Assembly: GCA_905221605.1 (NCBI GenBank)
Contig: CAJNDS010002080.1
Coordinates: 1,066,596-1,130,595 of the forward strand
Direction of reading: 5' to 3'
Length of the DNA stretch: 64,000 nucleotides
DNA from: Symbiodinium natans
Taxonomy: Eukaryota > Sar > Dinophyceae > Suessiales > Symbiodiniaceae
The position numbers and the translations under genes were made by a program. Below the pieces are notes generated by a model. It was not told the DNA's origin, did no database searches, and saw nothing but the letters and a program-made list of their open reading frames with translations. Below, piece by piece: positions 22,326 to 32,480 of this stretch. Position 1 is the stretch's first letter. Each line of letters starts with the position of its first letter.

Positions 22326-22920
22326 GCGACACCTCCCTTGATTGTAGAATTTGCACAGCTTGGTGTACCCTGGCGACACAGTTCTTGGCGTCATGTAAAC
22401 CTTCCTACACTTGTCCAGGTCCATATAGGCTTCCATTGGTTTGTTCTCCTTCGCACTCATAGATTCAACCGCACCATCAAGCTCTTGCAAAAACTGCTTG
22501 GTATCCAACCAGAGCGCATTCCAAAGTTCATCTCCGCCTTGGTCCAGCAACATTGCCACTGCTTCACCTACGACCGCTTCACTATATCTTCTCTTTTGAC
22601 GTGCCAGGTCGTAGAGCGCATTGCGGCACTGCTTCCGGGGAAATGTTGTTATTTTTCCCAAACCTGCATTTTCTGTACCATCGGGCGTCCAACCTTCACT
22701 GCACAGCGTATTGTATGCATGCCGAGCTTCATTGTCCATCAACGCAGGATCTGCCACAAACTCCTTAACCTCGTCCATTCGACGACTCAGCAACATCCCA
22801 GTGCTTTTGCCCAAATAAGCCTTTTCAGCTTTTGCATCCTCCAGGAGTGCTCTATAGCTTTTCTCTCCACAGAGTTGTTTTTGAAAGGATTCCTCTTGTT
22901 CTTCCGAGGATAACCCCTGA

Positions 22921-23544
22921 TCAGCAAACCACTCGTAGGATTGCCATTCTTCCGATTTCCAGTCCCATTGACCGTTGGAATCTTGGTACCATTGACCAGC
23001 ATACCATGAATCTTTCCACCACATACCCCAACCGCTGTCTTTCCATTTGCGCAGCGTTGAAGAAGAGGTCCTCTTCCAAAACCAGGTAGGTGTCTAAGAT
23101 CACAGTGCCATCTTCTTCTACCCTTTTCACTTCTGCATTGACACAATCACCAACCTTAAAAAGAGGTGTGTCTTTCCCTTCTGCAGGAATCAGTACAGTC
23201 ATCTCACCATGGTCCAAATAAGCTCCATGAGCATTGATGTAGTGAACCAGACCACTGACTTTGTCTCCCGCAACATAGAAATGCTTCCCAAGTGTAGCCA
23301 AGGCTCCCTCATTGGGCACTTCCTTTGTTTGTTCTTCAGAAACCAGCCCCTTTTCATCGGCTCCTGGAACATCCCTTGCTTCCACCCTTGGACCAAGCTG
23401 CTTGTCCTGTTCCTGCACGAGTCCCGCAAGATCACCCACCTTGCGCTCCAGGGATTCAGGACCATCTTCTTGTTTAGCCAACGGCTCTGCCTCATCTGTT
23501 ACAGTCTGCACGGCGTCGACTTCCGGCAAGCTTCCAGATGGCAA
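22921..23544 (-). CDS. S1-like OB-fold domain of the element polyprotein
   Basis: The middle of this frame reads VAGDKVSGLVHYINAHGAYL, then FKVGDCVNAEVKRVEEDGTV. This matches the S1 RNA-binding pattern of G-x-V-x-G-x-V, a G-A-x-L/V turn, and V-G-D-x-V-x-A-x-V. It begins in the -1 frame relative to the end of the WW ORF, next to an A5G3 run, and after about 190 codons the coding continues in the +1 frame into the Trp-rich start of the CCCH ORF. S1 domains bind RNA. Frame changes on both sides could be programmed, mutational or sequencing errors. Confidence 0.62.
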   Translation of the reverse strand: MPSGSLPEVDAVQTVTDEAEPLAKQEDGPESLERKVGDLAGLVQEQDKQLGPRVEARDVPGADEKGLVSEEQTKEVPNEGALATLGKHFYVAGDKVSGLVHYINAHGAYLDHGEMTVLIPAEGKDTPLFKVGDCVNAEVKRVEEDGTVILDTYLVLEEDLFFNAAQMERQRLGYVVERFMVCWSMVPRFQRSMGLEIGRMAILRVVC

Positions 23545-25256
23545 TACCTTCCCTTTTTGGAAGTGGACCCACCATTGGAGTCCTTTGTCACATCATCTGC
23601 AGCAGGCAAGTTTTCTTCCACCGCAGGGTTCTTTGATTGGTCATCCACGGCAGGCACATTTTCTTCCACCGCAGGATCCTTTGGTTCCATGGTTACCAAA
23701 GGAGAATCATCACCACTATCAGCCACAGCTGCCACATTGGCTCCGGTGCGGCTCAAAAGACCTTGCTCCACGCCACCAACTTCAGAATGCACAAGCGCGT
23801 CCGCCGATGCACCTCCATCGTCAGCTACTACAGTGACCTGCGCCCCATTGTTGCAGTCAACTGCGGAGCATGTACCATCTCGCGCCTCGCCCCGTGCTTT
23901 TTCTGCACTCCAGGTTTCATCCGGCACATTTGCCCGCACCTCATTGGCGCTCCAGGCCTCATCCTTCTTTTCCGGCAAATCAACCGCGTCTCCAGCTATT
24001 CCAGAAGCCTCATTTTTCCCTTGAATGGCGGAATTCGTGGCACCAGACGGAGAAACCTCCTCAGTCGTAATACACAACCTTTTTCCTCCATCATCCTCAT
24101 CTTCAGGACCAACCTCCTGAATGCCAGATACCTCATCCACCACTTGCTACTTTGTAGCCGACACAGCACTCACCTCCACATTGGGAATTTTATCCTCCGG
24201 ATCCATAGATTTCACCGCTGCGTCACCCTCAGAAAGTGCTTTGATTTCTTCCCGATCCAGGTGTTCTCCAGCCATGTCTGTTCGGACTCCAGAAATTCCT
24301 TCCTCATCAGGGGAACCTGAGGTTTGGGCATCGCCACCACCCTTTAAACCGCTATCCCCAATAGTAGAGGAAAATTCCTTTTGTACACTATTTACACCGC
24401 TTTCTACACTTCCTAAGCTACCCTGTTGTGCCCTGAAAGATTCAGTAGGCGACGAGGACGAAGTTGTACCCAGCGCTGGCTCTTCTTCCACAGGGACAAT
24501 GCCCATTCCAACACCAGATGCCTCATTGTTTCCACCCTTTTCAGTCTTTCCAGGAAACACCCACTGGGTATTTTCAGTGTTCAAGCAGTAAAAATACTCT
24601 CTTCCATCCTCATGAAAATGGCGCTCCCACATCGTCCCATCACTGGCAATGATCGAAGTGTCAGCAGCTTGAGGCGCTTTGCCTTCATCAACAGCATATA
24701 AGTCCTCCTCCGACTCCTGCCGTATTCTCGCCGCTTCCAACTCCAGGATTTCTTCCTCACTCATCACCCCAGTAATAGGCTCAATTCCTTCTGCGTCCCC
24801 AGTGAAGAGGATACTGCCTTTTATTGCAGCAACAGGTGCAGTTTCTTCCGCTTCTCCTGTCAACAGATCACCACTTTCAGTCGCGCCGCTCACTTTGTTT
24901 CGAGCTCGCTTGAACACAGGAATAACATTCCCAACCAGATCCGTCTGGCTTCCTTGTTCCACCAACTTTGATGTAGAGGAGCTTGCCTCCAATACTCCCG
25001 TTGACCCAGCAGGTTCCATGGCACGAAGATCAAGTCCATGTTTGCGCAGAAGACGCAGCAAAACCACTTCCATCTCGTCTTCCACCTTTTCTACCACCGA
25101 CTTCTCTTCGCCACGCATACCACCAGCATCAACCAGAGCTTCCGCATTGGGAATCATTTTTTGACCAGTCGCAGACCTCTTGTCACCCATTCCACCTTGA
25201 TCGCCCACATTGGGGTTCGATGACGTAGATCCAGTCTGCAGCCAGTTGGAAGCCAT
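23499..25256 (-). CDS. Acidic WW-domain ORF of the element with one in-frame UAG
   Basis: The first ATG after the primer site opens a frame of 586 codons broken by a single TAG at 24147-24149. The product is acidic and Ser/Gly/Glu-rich. A WW domain lies near codons 195-230: tryptophans 22 residues apart, with GREYFYCLNT between them and QWVFPGK after the second. The part after the TAG repeats a short acidic motif (DPAVEENVPAVDD; NPAVEENLPAADD). WW domains bind proline-rich ligands, often in RNA processing. The stop context is AAG-TAG-CAA, the CAA being the +1 codon favoured in known leaky stops. It may be a Gag-like structural protein or a captured host protein. Confidence 0.7.
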
Positions 25257-25318
25257 TGCTTCGAAGGCTTAGGATTACCACCCTTAAGCCTAAACACGAA
25301 CCGCAGGGAACCTAATTT

Positions 25319-25330
25319 GGGCTCATAACC
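25319..25330 (-). promoter_or_regulatory. Primer binding site, initiator-Met tRNA anticodon-arm type
   Basis: Directly after the 5' LTR the element strand reads GGTTATGAGCCC, complementary to GGGCTCATAACC. That is the anticodon stem-loop sequence of eukaryotic initiator-Met tRNA (CAT anticodon). Drosophila copia and yeast Ty5 are primed by a cleaved half of the same tRNA at the same place; most LTR elements use the tRNA 3' end instead. Confidence 0.82.
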
Positions 25331-25629
25331 TACGGGGGGCAACCAAAGGGGGAACGGGATCAACCCCAAAGACCGCCCACAACTTATATTCCCCAGATCG
25401 ACCAGCACAACAAACACAGAACACGGACCAGGAGAACCAGGGAAGGGAGTAAAGGAGGCCTATGCCTAAGCACCTAGGAACCAACCCCAACCCCAACCAC
25501 GCGGGCTCTACCCTTTTTGAGCTTATGGCCTCAGTACTTCTGGCCATCCTTGAGCCAAAGACCACCGGGCACATTGACCCTTTTCTTTAACCTTCCATTC
25601 AATTCCTGAATACAACCTGCAGCTCCGCA
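25331..25629 (-). repeat. 5' long terminal repeat
   Basis: 299 bp, identical to 16062-16360 except two bases. On the minus strand it runs TGCGGAG to CCCCGTA and is followed without gap by the primer site. Confidence 0.95.
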
Positions 25630-25634
25630 TCGGG
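25630..25634 (+). repeat. Target site duplication, right copy (TCGGG)
   Basis: Matches the five bases left of the element at 16057-16061. Confidence 0.85.
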
Positions 25635-25967
25635 TTTTGGGTTTAGGGTTTAGGGTCTAGGGTCTAGGGTCTAGGGTCTAGGGTCTAGGGTTTAGGGCTT
25701 AGGGTTTAGGGTTTAGGGTTTAGGGTTTAGGGTTTAGGGTTTAGGGTTTAGGGTTTAGGGTTTAGGGTTTAGGGTTTAGGGTTTAGGGTTTAGGGTTTAG
25801 GGTTTAGGGTTTAGGGTTTAGGGTTTAGGGTTTAGTGGTTAGGGTTTAGGGTTTAGGGTTTAGGGTTTAGGGTTTAGGGTTTAGGGTTTAGGGTTTAGGG
25901 TTTAGGGTTTAGGGTTTAGGGTTTAGGGTTTAGGGTTTAGGGTTTAGGGTTTAGGGTTTAGGGTTCA
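25635..25967 (+). repeat. Interstitial telomere-type array (TTTAGGG)n
   Basis: About 45 head-to-tail TTTAGGG units with a few variants (TCTAGGG, GTTTAGTGG) continue the array interrupted by the LTR element. The distal part is nearly perfect, the part nearest the insertion is more variable. Confidence 0.95.
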
Positions 25968-28130
25968 GTAGCAAGGACAAGAAACCAAAAAAAAATCCTT
26001 AAAAAAAATAGACCTCCCTTCCGGGGTTTTCTCTCTTTTCTTCAACGCGAATGCCGCACTCAGCAGCCACCAACACAACTCAAAGTGGTAAGAGAAAGCG
26101 AAAAAAGTATAAGCAGCTTAACATGAAAAAGGTAAATGCTCTCAATGGAATGGGGACCCTAAACCCCAAACCCTTGAACCGCCCTAAAACCCCAACCCTA
26201 AACCCTAAACCCAGAAATCCTAAAGCCCAGCACATCCGAAATCATGAGTTGTCAGGACTTGCGGGATTTTCTCCGGGGAGGTCTTGTTCTGGTTTTGACT
26301 TGGGTCCGAGGCGTGTGGTGACTCGGGAAAACGTTTCCTGACTTGACGCTCGCTCCCGCTGGCCCCAAACCAGAAGTCTAAAAGCTCAACGCAGCACGAA
26401 GGTTTACGAAGAGAGAAGGATCAAATTGTCAAAAAAAGGGTGCCAAGACCGGCGCTTGCCAGGTTGTGTGCATCACATGGAATCCTGGCCTCAGTGTCCA
26501 GAAGTTTCTCAGAACGAATTCAAAAGGGAACGAAAGAGCCTACACAAAAAATCCTGGCTAAAACAAAGTCCCACGAGCTCTTCTAGCAGGGTCGCTTGGT
26601 CCAAGGCCCTGGCCGCGATGGCATCAGCCACACGGACTCGGACCTGCGCGCAGGCTTCCCTCAACCGGCTCGTTCAACCCACGGACGGTCCCACGAGCCT
26701 GGGACGATGCGATGCTGACGCTCACCGGTGACCAGCAAGCCTTTGCAGGATCCTGTCAGGCAGAATCTTGAAGAGGCTTGACAGGGGGGGATCCAGCCAT
26801 CTCGAAGGCCTGCGCCGAAAGTTCTTCAAGCCTGGTCTCCGTGGCCGGGGATGCCTACAGTGAAAGTTCCCAACGCGATCAGAACACCCCGAGCGAAGCC
26901 CTAAAAAGCATCTCGGCAACACCCTTGAGGCTGTGTCCATCAAAGGGCCATCCGAGAGCTGCGTCTTTGCCAAGTCACACAGCCTGGGAGTGACAGGAGG
27001 TCTTCTATTTGTTCGAAGGAGATCAAGAATGAAAATTCAAAGATATTCAAAGGTGGCGGCGTGCTTGCCGGGTGCTGCGCGGCGGACTCGTGGGCCCTGA
27101 GGCACCTGACTTTTGAAAACAGCGTAGCGTGATCCATGACATGGCAAACAGGATTCTCTCGGCATTCTTGAAAGGCCAATCGGAATTAACCTGGTAAAAC
27201 CGGCTCAAGTGCTGCCGAGGCTCACTTGTGTGGCTGTTGCATTCAGCACGGGCGTCTCTGGAAAACTCATTTGCACCTACTGCAGGGGAGATCTTCCACT
27301 GATCTCTGCCCATAAGCAGCACGCAGGAAGCTCTGCTGAAGAGGGACAAGAGATCACAAAGCGCTGCCGAGATGATGTGCTACAAACCTTAGTCGACCCC
27401 CGTGGCATGGGAATGGGGAGAACTTGAGGGCAGTAGCCAAAGGAACTGACAAGCCGGAACTAATGGCAAAGATGCATAGCACAGTGCAAGTTTGGCAACC
27501 ACAAGAACTCAGATCGAAACTTAGACTCCGACTGTGCTGATGACTAGCAAGTGCGGACCGCCAGCGCGCGAGCCAGCGCCGCATCTCGAGCCTACCTCAG
27601 CAGGGCTTCTCAGCAAGAGCGCTCCCCGGAAATGAGCAACGTGCAGCTTCGTCCCTGACAGCACGCTGCATGACCACGTAATGCTGGCAAGCTCCTGCCG
27701 ATGTCAACCAATGTGCAGCAGATTGACACAGATTCCCCCACAGATTCCCCCACAGATGTCATGAATTGTCATGGGCAGTCCAAGCCTTCGGGCTCAGCTC
27801 GGCAAGCTGCGGTTCATGCAGCACAGTGACTGTAGTGACTCCCCCAGCTCGCACAGAAGCAAGCGACCAGGCCTTTTGGCTCTCAAATACGTTCCACAAT
27901 CTTCCACATACTCAACAATGCAGAACCATGAACAACAATGAGACCACAAGCGCCAGGCAGCTTGAACCAAATCCTGGCAAGACTCATGAAAAACCAACGA
28001 CCCATGTTACCCCAAGTGAGCGCAAGAGCTGTAAAGGTCGTAGCCCCTTCAGGCCTGACTGATTCAATTCAGATTTTGTTAACATTTAGAGACCGCAGAT
28101 TTTTCGAAATTGCTTCCGGGCGCAAAAATA
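25968..28130. other. Mostly unassigned; decayed CCCTAAA words and coding-like minus segments
   Basis: At 26155-26245 CCCTAAA-like words are followed by agcacatccga, a word that also follows the CCCTAAA words at 15790-15860, so the two flanks of the target array share a module. On the minus strand VRVRVADAIAARALDQATLL (about 26650-26590) and NSDWPFKNAERILFAMSW (about 27185-27130) look protein-like, but I cannot join them to a gene. Confidence 0.35.
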
Positions 28131-28131
28131 G

Positions 28132-28262
28132 ATGCAAAAAAGAGAGGGAGAGATAAAAGAGAGAGAGAGAGAGACACAGAGAGAGAGAGACGAAGAGAGA
28201 GAGAGAGAGAGTGACACGCGGGGAGACCCGGGAGAGAGAGAGAGAGAGACTGGGAGAGAGAG
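28132..28262 (+). repeat. GA-rich microsatellite
   Basis: About 130 bp of (GA)n with interruptions. It creates artificial Arg/Glu and Ser/Leu open frames on both strands. Confidence 0.9.
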
Positions 28263-28889
28263 GCAAGCCGCAAGGAAACTACTTTCTTGCCAAAAGCAGG
28301 TCAAGGCGTCCTGCCGGGATGCCGACCTTCTCTACTGCACCAGCAAGGCCAGAACCTCCAGGCGTGTGATCTACTGGGGCGCGAGCGAAGCTGGCAGACA
28401 TCGGCTCTGGTCGCATTGCGCAGATGAAAGCATGAACAGGCCACCAGACTTTTGCGAGCCGCATGTCCACTCTGAAGGCTCACTCCTTGTCCTATTTCTT
28501 GGGACACGCTTGCCAGTAAAATTGCGGAGGACTATCTTTCTCTGGATGAACTGCTGATACAGCAAGACAACATTGGCACTTCGAACTGTGACGAAATCTG
28601 CAATCTGGTGTGCCTATCCTGACTCTTGCGACTTCAAACAGCTGGAGCGCTCAATGCCACCTCGGCAGTGTGAATCCTGTGGCTGTACAGGTACTGATCT
28701 GAGATCGTCACAGAACGGCCAAGCTAAGAAACCTAGCCAGTGCTCAGGCAGTGGAGTCTCGTGTCCACTGATCGGCAAGCCTTGTTCTTGACGGGTGGGA
28801 AGTGGTTTCCACAACTGGCCGGACAGCTCCAGGATTCAACATCTTCTTACGAGTTCGTAGAAGTTTCGTTCCTCAAGGCTACCGTGTCT

Positions 28890-29310
28890 GACCCGCGAAC
28901 TGAACGGTGGTCCAATCCGAAGGAAACTTGAGGCTTTCCATGAAGCCCAGTTCACAGAGCTGATCGAGCACGTGATGCTTGTCAGCCTTGTACTCGCGCT
29001 TGTACTGTGCTGCTACCATGGGAAACCAAGCAAAACTTGGGTGCAGAATCGCGGGGAGGCATCGGGATACATAACACTCAGCGACCGCAAGTCTTGTTCT
29101 GTGGCATAGAGCTTTTGCGACATGTCCCCGCCCCGCCGTGCACCGAAAAACCAAAAATTCTGAGGTTGCAATTGCAAGAGAAATGAAAGAGAAGTATAGG
29201 TCGTTCACTGGCCGATGGCGACCATGCAGCTGCTGGATTGGTCTCCAACCAATCGGGCACAAGCTTCTGCACTTGTGGCAGCGGGACTCCAATTGCTCTG
29301 CAACCACACG
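28890..29310 (-). CDS. Hypothetical minus-strand exons, unrecognised
   Basis: Three segments in different frames have protein-like composition: QKLVPDWLETNPAAAWSPSA (about 29255-29190), QKLYATEQDLRSLSVMYPDA (about 29120-29060) and KREYKADKHHVLDQLCELGF (about 29005-28945) followed by MESLKFPSDW. Their spacing suits short introns, but I did not resolve splice sites. No family is recognised. Confidence 0.33.
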
Positions 29311-30155
29311 TGGACTGTCATGACCGGCATCGGCCAGTTGCCGTGTCCCTCATTTAGCCCGGGGAGAGACGAGTAGAGAGGCTTAGCATGGCTTATGATC
29401 TTTAAACATTTTAAACGCGAGGGCAGCCTGGAAGGACATCGTTCTTGCATCTACAGCACAGACCAGCGAGCACGGACTCGAGACGTCGTCTCAAGCCACT
29501 CACCTCTGCCGATCTGGCGGTCAACTGGATGAAATTTCAATTGATGTGTTCACTGGGTTAAATCGGTTAAATTAGTCAGATGATGTCACTGCACACCTGA
29601 CTTGCAAACGGAATGAGAGATCGTCAGCTCAGAGCTTCTGCTGCGTCCTGGAATGAGACTTGTCATTGGTGCATACGTGGAGCCTCTCTCATGATTCGTG
29701 TGCACCAGCATGATACAATTCCGTGCGCAATACCTGCCAAGGAGATGCTTGCCGGACATCTGCGTCCGTGGCTTGCCGAAGCAGGCCTGGAATCGAAACC
29801 CATTGATTGAGAGCGCCTTCAAGGCAAAGAACAGCACGGAGAACAGAGTTACCAACTTCGCCGAGTGACGAACAGGCAGCTACAGACAGCGTCCCTCGGA
29901 GATCACCATTCTTTATTCAAAAGAATGAAAGACCATGCTTCTTGACATGAGAACTAGAGGACGACGGCAAATCCAGCATTGCTTGGCGAGGCTCCTCTCC
30001 TCGTCAAGCGAGCGGAGAAACCGCTCTTGTGGTGGAGTCTGTAGGCAGGCCGGCCGCACCAGCCGAGCCCAGCCAAAGAAAGCACCGGCTGTGAGACCTG
30101 CACAGACTCGCGCCGTGAGACTCACAAAGCGCACATGGATGTTGTTCAAAACGCC
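29311..30155. other. Intergenic, nothing supported
   Basis: I see no conserved domain, repeat array or RNA gene in this stretch. Confidence 0.3.
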
Positions 30156-30465
30156 TCGCTCTTGCGCATCGCCCTTGCGCCTCGCCTTGCGCCCTCGCCC
30201 TTGCGCCTCGCCCTTGCGCCTCGCCCTTGCGCCTCGCCCTTGCGCCTCGCCCTGCGCCCTCGCCCTTGCACCGTGCTGGTGTTTGGCCATGCCGGCAAAC
30301 ACGCCAACTACAAAACTTGGTACTGACAAGCTCCTTTGGGCCCACAAATCACAACTGTTTAGGGTTTTAGGGCTTAGGGCGCAACACTTGCAATAAGCAC
30401 ACAATGCATCGATAATCGCCCTTTCACTGGCCCTTGTGCTCGCCCTTGCGCCCCCTTGCGCCATG
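30156..30465 (+). repeat. Minisatellite of a 12-13-bp unit (cttgcgcctcgcc)
   Basis: About nine near-copies at 30160-30275 with a few more near 30430-30460. They give artificial low-complexity frames on both strands (RRKGEAQG, LRLALAPRP). Confidence 0.88.
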
Positions 30466-30469
30466 CGGG

Positions 30470-32370
30470 TTTTAGGCGACATGGTTCATCGCTGGCAAAA
30501 ATGTATGGCCGCCCTACTCTACTGTCAAAAGGCGGAAGTTTCGAACAACCCCACATGTTCACGAGGCGAGCTACACAATGAATGCCAAATCCATGCAACC
30601 AGCACCTGGACATAAAGCAACTGCCAGAGCAGCCAACAGAGACATGGATCGTCCGAGCCCGGACTTGCAGTGAACCACAACCTTTGGCCGAGACATGCAA
30701 ACATGCTGAAAGCCAACGAGTCAAAAGGAGTAAGGACAAGTTGGTCGAAGGTATATGTTGCACAAGTTGCATGCACCACCACGGCAAACTGTGTCCTAGA
30801 GTTCATGCCTGCACTGCAGGCCTTGTCTGTGTTGCATGCTGGAAAGAAGAATTCGCGACACTTCTCCAAAGCAGGCGCAAAGCCAAATTATGAGAAGCGC
30901 TACAGTTGTGCATGGCACACCAGCAGGCCACTTCAAGCAAGACGCCGAGTAGTGTCCCGAGTGGTGCTTCTTGACCTGCTTCTCCTCCTGTAGACAAGCA
31001 CGTCTCTTTTCTGGGAGTGCACATGAACTTAACTTGCTATGTGATTAAAGCCCGGTGTCCTCCTTTGTGCTTATGTCTTTCAGTAGAGTTTCCACAGCCG
31101 CGATAAGGTCCGATACCAAGCGGGATGGTGGCGCAGTGCCTCGTGCGTTGTGAGGTGTTGTGAGGTTTGCTCACACTGTAGGCATCGACTTGCATGCACT
31201 ACAGTGGTCAGGCCATCAAGCCCTTCTCATGGCAGCGTATAGGCACCAAGGTACCATCCGCGAAGGGAACGTCAAGCTGTTTGACACCCCACCTGCACCC
31301 CAAATCACAGATGTCAAGACGTTGTAGCAAGCGTCCAATAGGATTGAGACAAGAGGACGAGATGACCTTCAGTTAAAACTTTCCATTCGACGTACTGCAC
31401 AATCCCGTGGTCAGCATAGCATCAGCTATTTGCTGCTGCGTGCAACAATGCCACCGACGGGGTGTCTATGGCTCTCTGAGTTGCTGCAGTAACTTCATTC
31501 GCATCCACACCATGCATGGAGATCACTCAAGTTATCAGTAGGAGCATGCTCGGAGCCTTTGAAAGAAGTCCTGGTAGGATCCCCCAGCTGGCAATCCTTG
31601 GTACAAAATCAAGCGCTTCACAGTGACAAGACAAAGTCGAGGTAGACCCCACGATGCCTCTCTCGTTGCCGTGGTTGCCGCGCACCAGCAACGAGCAACC
31701 TGCCCAAAAGGCAAGATCAGCTCCATTTCCCCCAGCATCAATTCGGGCAAGTGGCTACGACTACGAGTCGCTAGAAAGAAGATCAAACAAAATCTCACCC
31801 GCCTAGCTCGTCTTTCAAGAAGTTGGCAAAGGCCGGCAGGTCTGCCGGGCGCTGCACCGACTGTGTGCCGTCTGTCTTGTGAACCTGCAAAATATGATTG
31901 AAATGCTGCTTGGGCTTTCCTGGGTAAAGTACAAGACAGGTGCTGCAAGGCAATTGGCTTCAGCTTTACAACTTACAAAGCACACGTCTGTCTGCTTTAT
32001 CGGAGCATAACCAAAACATGCCATCTTTGACTCACATGTCAAGACACATCGGCCTACCCTCTAAAAGAAGAGTGTAGGTTCAGTCCACTGCGCTTCCGTG
32101 GCAGTACTGTTGCACTCTCGCACTCTCGCACTCTCGCTCTCTCGCCCCCAGCGCACACATACGCCCTGAAAACGTACGACATGACAATGAGTTCACCTCA
32201 AAGAATACGTTGCATGATACGAGCACTCTGATGTTCTTAACAAAATGAACCCAGATTCACAAGCAGCAGCAACTGATGCTAACATGAGCCACTGCATGCC
32301 TTGCGGCAATCTCAAGTCACGCCCCGGCCCCGAGCGACTCTTCACGGAAGAGCTTCCATGAATCTGCAAC
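30470..32370. other. Intergenic; one weak coding-like minus segment
   Basis: The minus-strand segment KRLILYQGLPAGGSYQDFFQ near 31610-31550 looks protein-like but stands alone. Short tandem ctctcgca words lie near 32115-32145. No gene is supported. Confidence 0.3.
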
Positions 32371-32372
32371 CC

Positions 32373-32480
32373 GTCCCTAAACCCTAAACCCTAAACCCTA
32401 AACCCTAAACCCTAAACCCTAAAGCCTAACCCCTGAACCCCTAAACCCTAAACCCTAAACCCTAACCTAAACCCTAAACC
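32373..32480 (-). repeat. Interstitial telomere-type array (CCCTAAA on plus)
   Basis: About 14 CCCTAAA units with a few variants. Read on the minus strand it is TTTAGGG, and its first unit supplies the TAG stop of the open frame that ends at 32474. Confidence 0.92.

Larger units (their letters stand above)
19213..23024 (-). pseudogene. Long CCCH zinc-finger ORF of the element, split by a TIR insertion
   Basis: The frame opens with a Trp-rich segment (WWKDSWYAGQWYQDSNGQWD) and a helical region, then reaches the first CCCH finger at 22326. The 21385-22317 insertion splits it. Without the insertion and one 8-bp duplicate, the finger reads C-x7-C-x5-C-x3-H and the frame runs on without a stop through 21376 to 19213. 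A second finger (CLYYNQGGCRYGNSCRYIH) lies near 21140 and a third (C-x8-C-x5-C-x3-H, FDYYLNGRCRVRFGCRFSH) near 21040. A Ser/Thr and basic region follows, with a helical domain near 20600-20460 (VSDVMIKLGVTNVKELQEYI). CCCH fingers suggest RNA binding. As it stands the ORF is broken by the insertion. Confidence 0.75.
16062..25629 (-). mobile_element. LTR retrotransposon without visible pol, carrying WW/S1/CCCH ORFs
   Basis: A 299-bp direct repeat bounds an 8,970-bp interior. Orientation is minus. The 5' LTR (25629-25331) is followed at once by a 12-nt site matching an initiator-Met tRNA anticodon arm, and a purine run (ACAGGGGGAG) sits directly before the 3' LTR (16360-16062). A 5-bp TCGGG duplication flanks it. 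The LTRs differ at two of 299 positions, so insertion is recent. The interior reads, in order: an acidic WW-domain ORF, an S1-like domain, a Trp-rich stretch, a long CCCH ORF, a helical ORF, an inverted segment, a two-CCCH ORF and a Lys-rich tail. I found no protease, integrase, reverse transcriptase or RNase H signature, so it is probably mobilised in trans. The half-tRNA primer suggests affinity to copia/Ty5-type elements. A nested TIR element and an inversion interrupt it. Confidence 0.93.
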
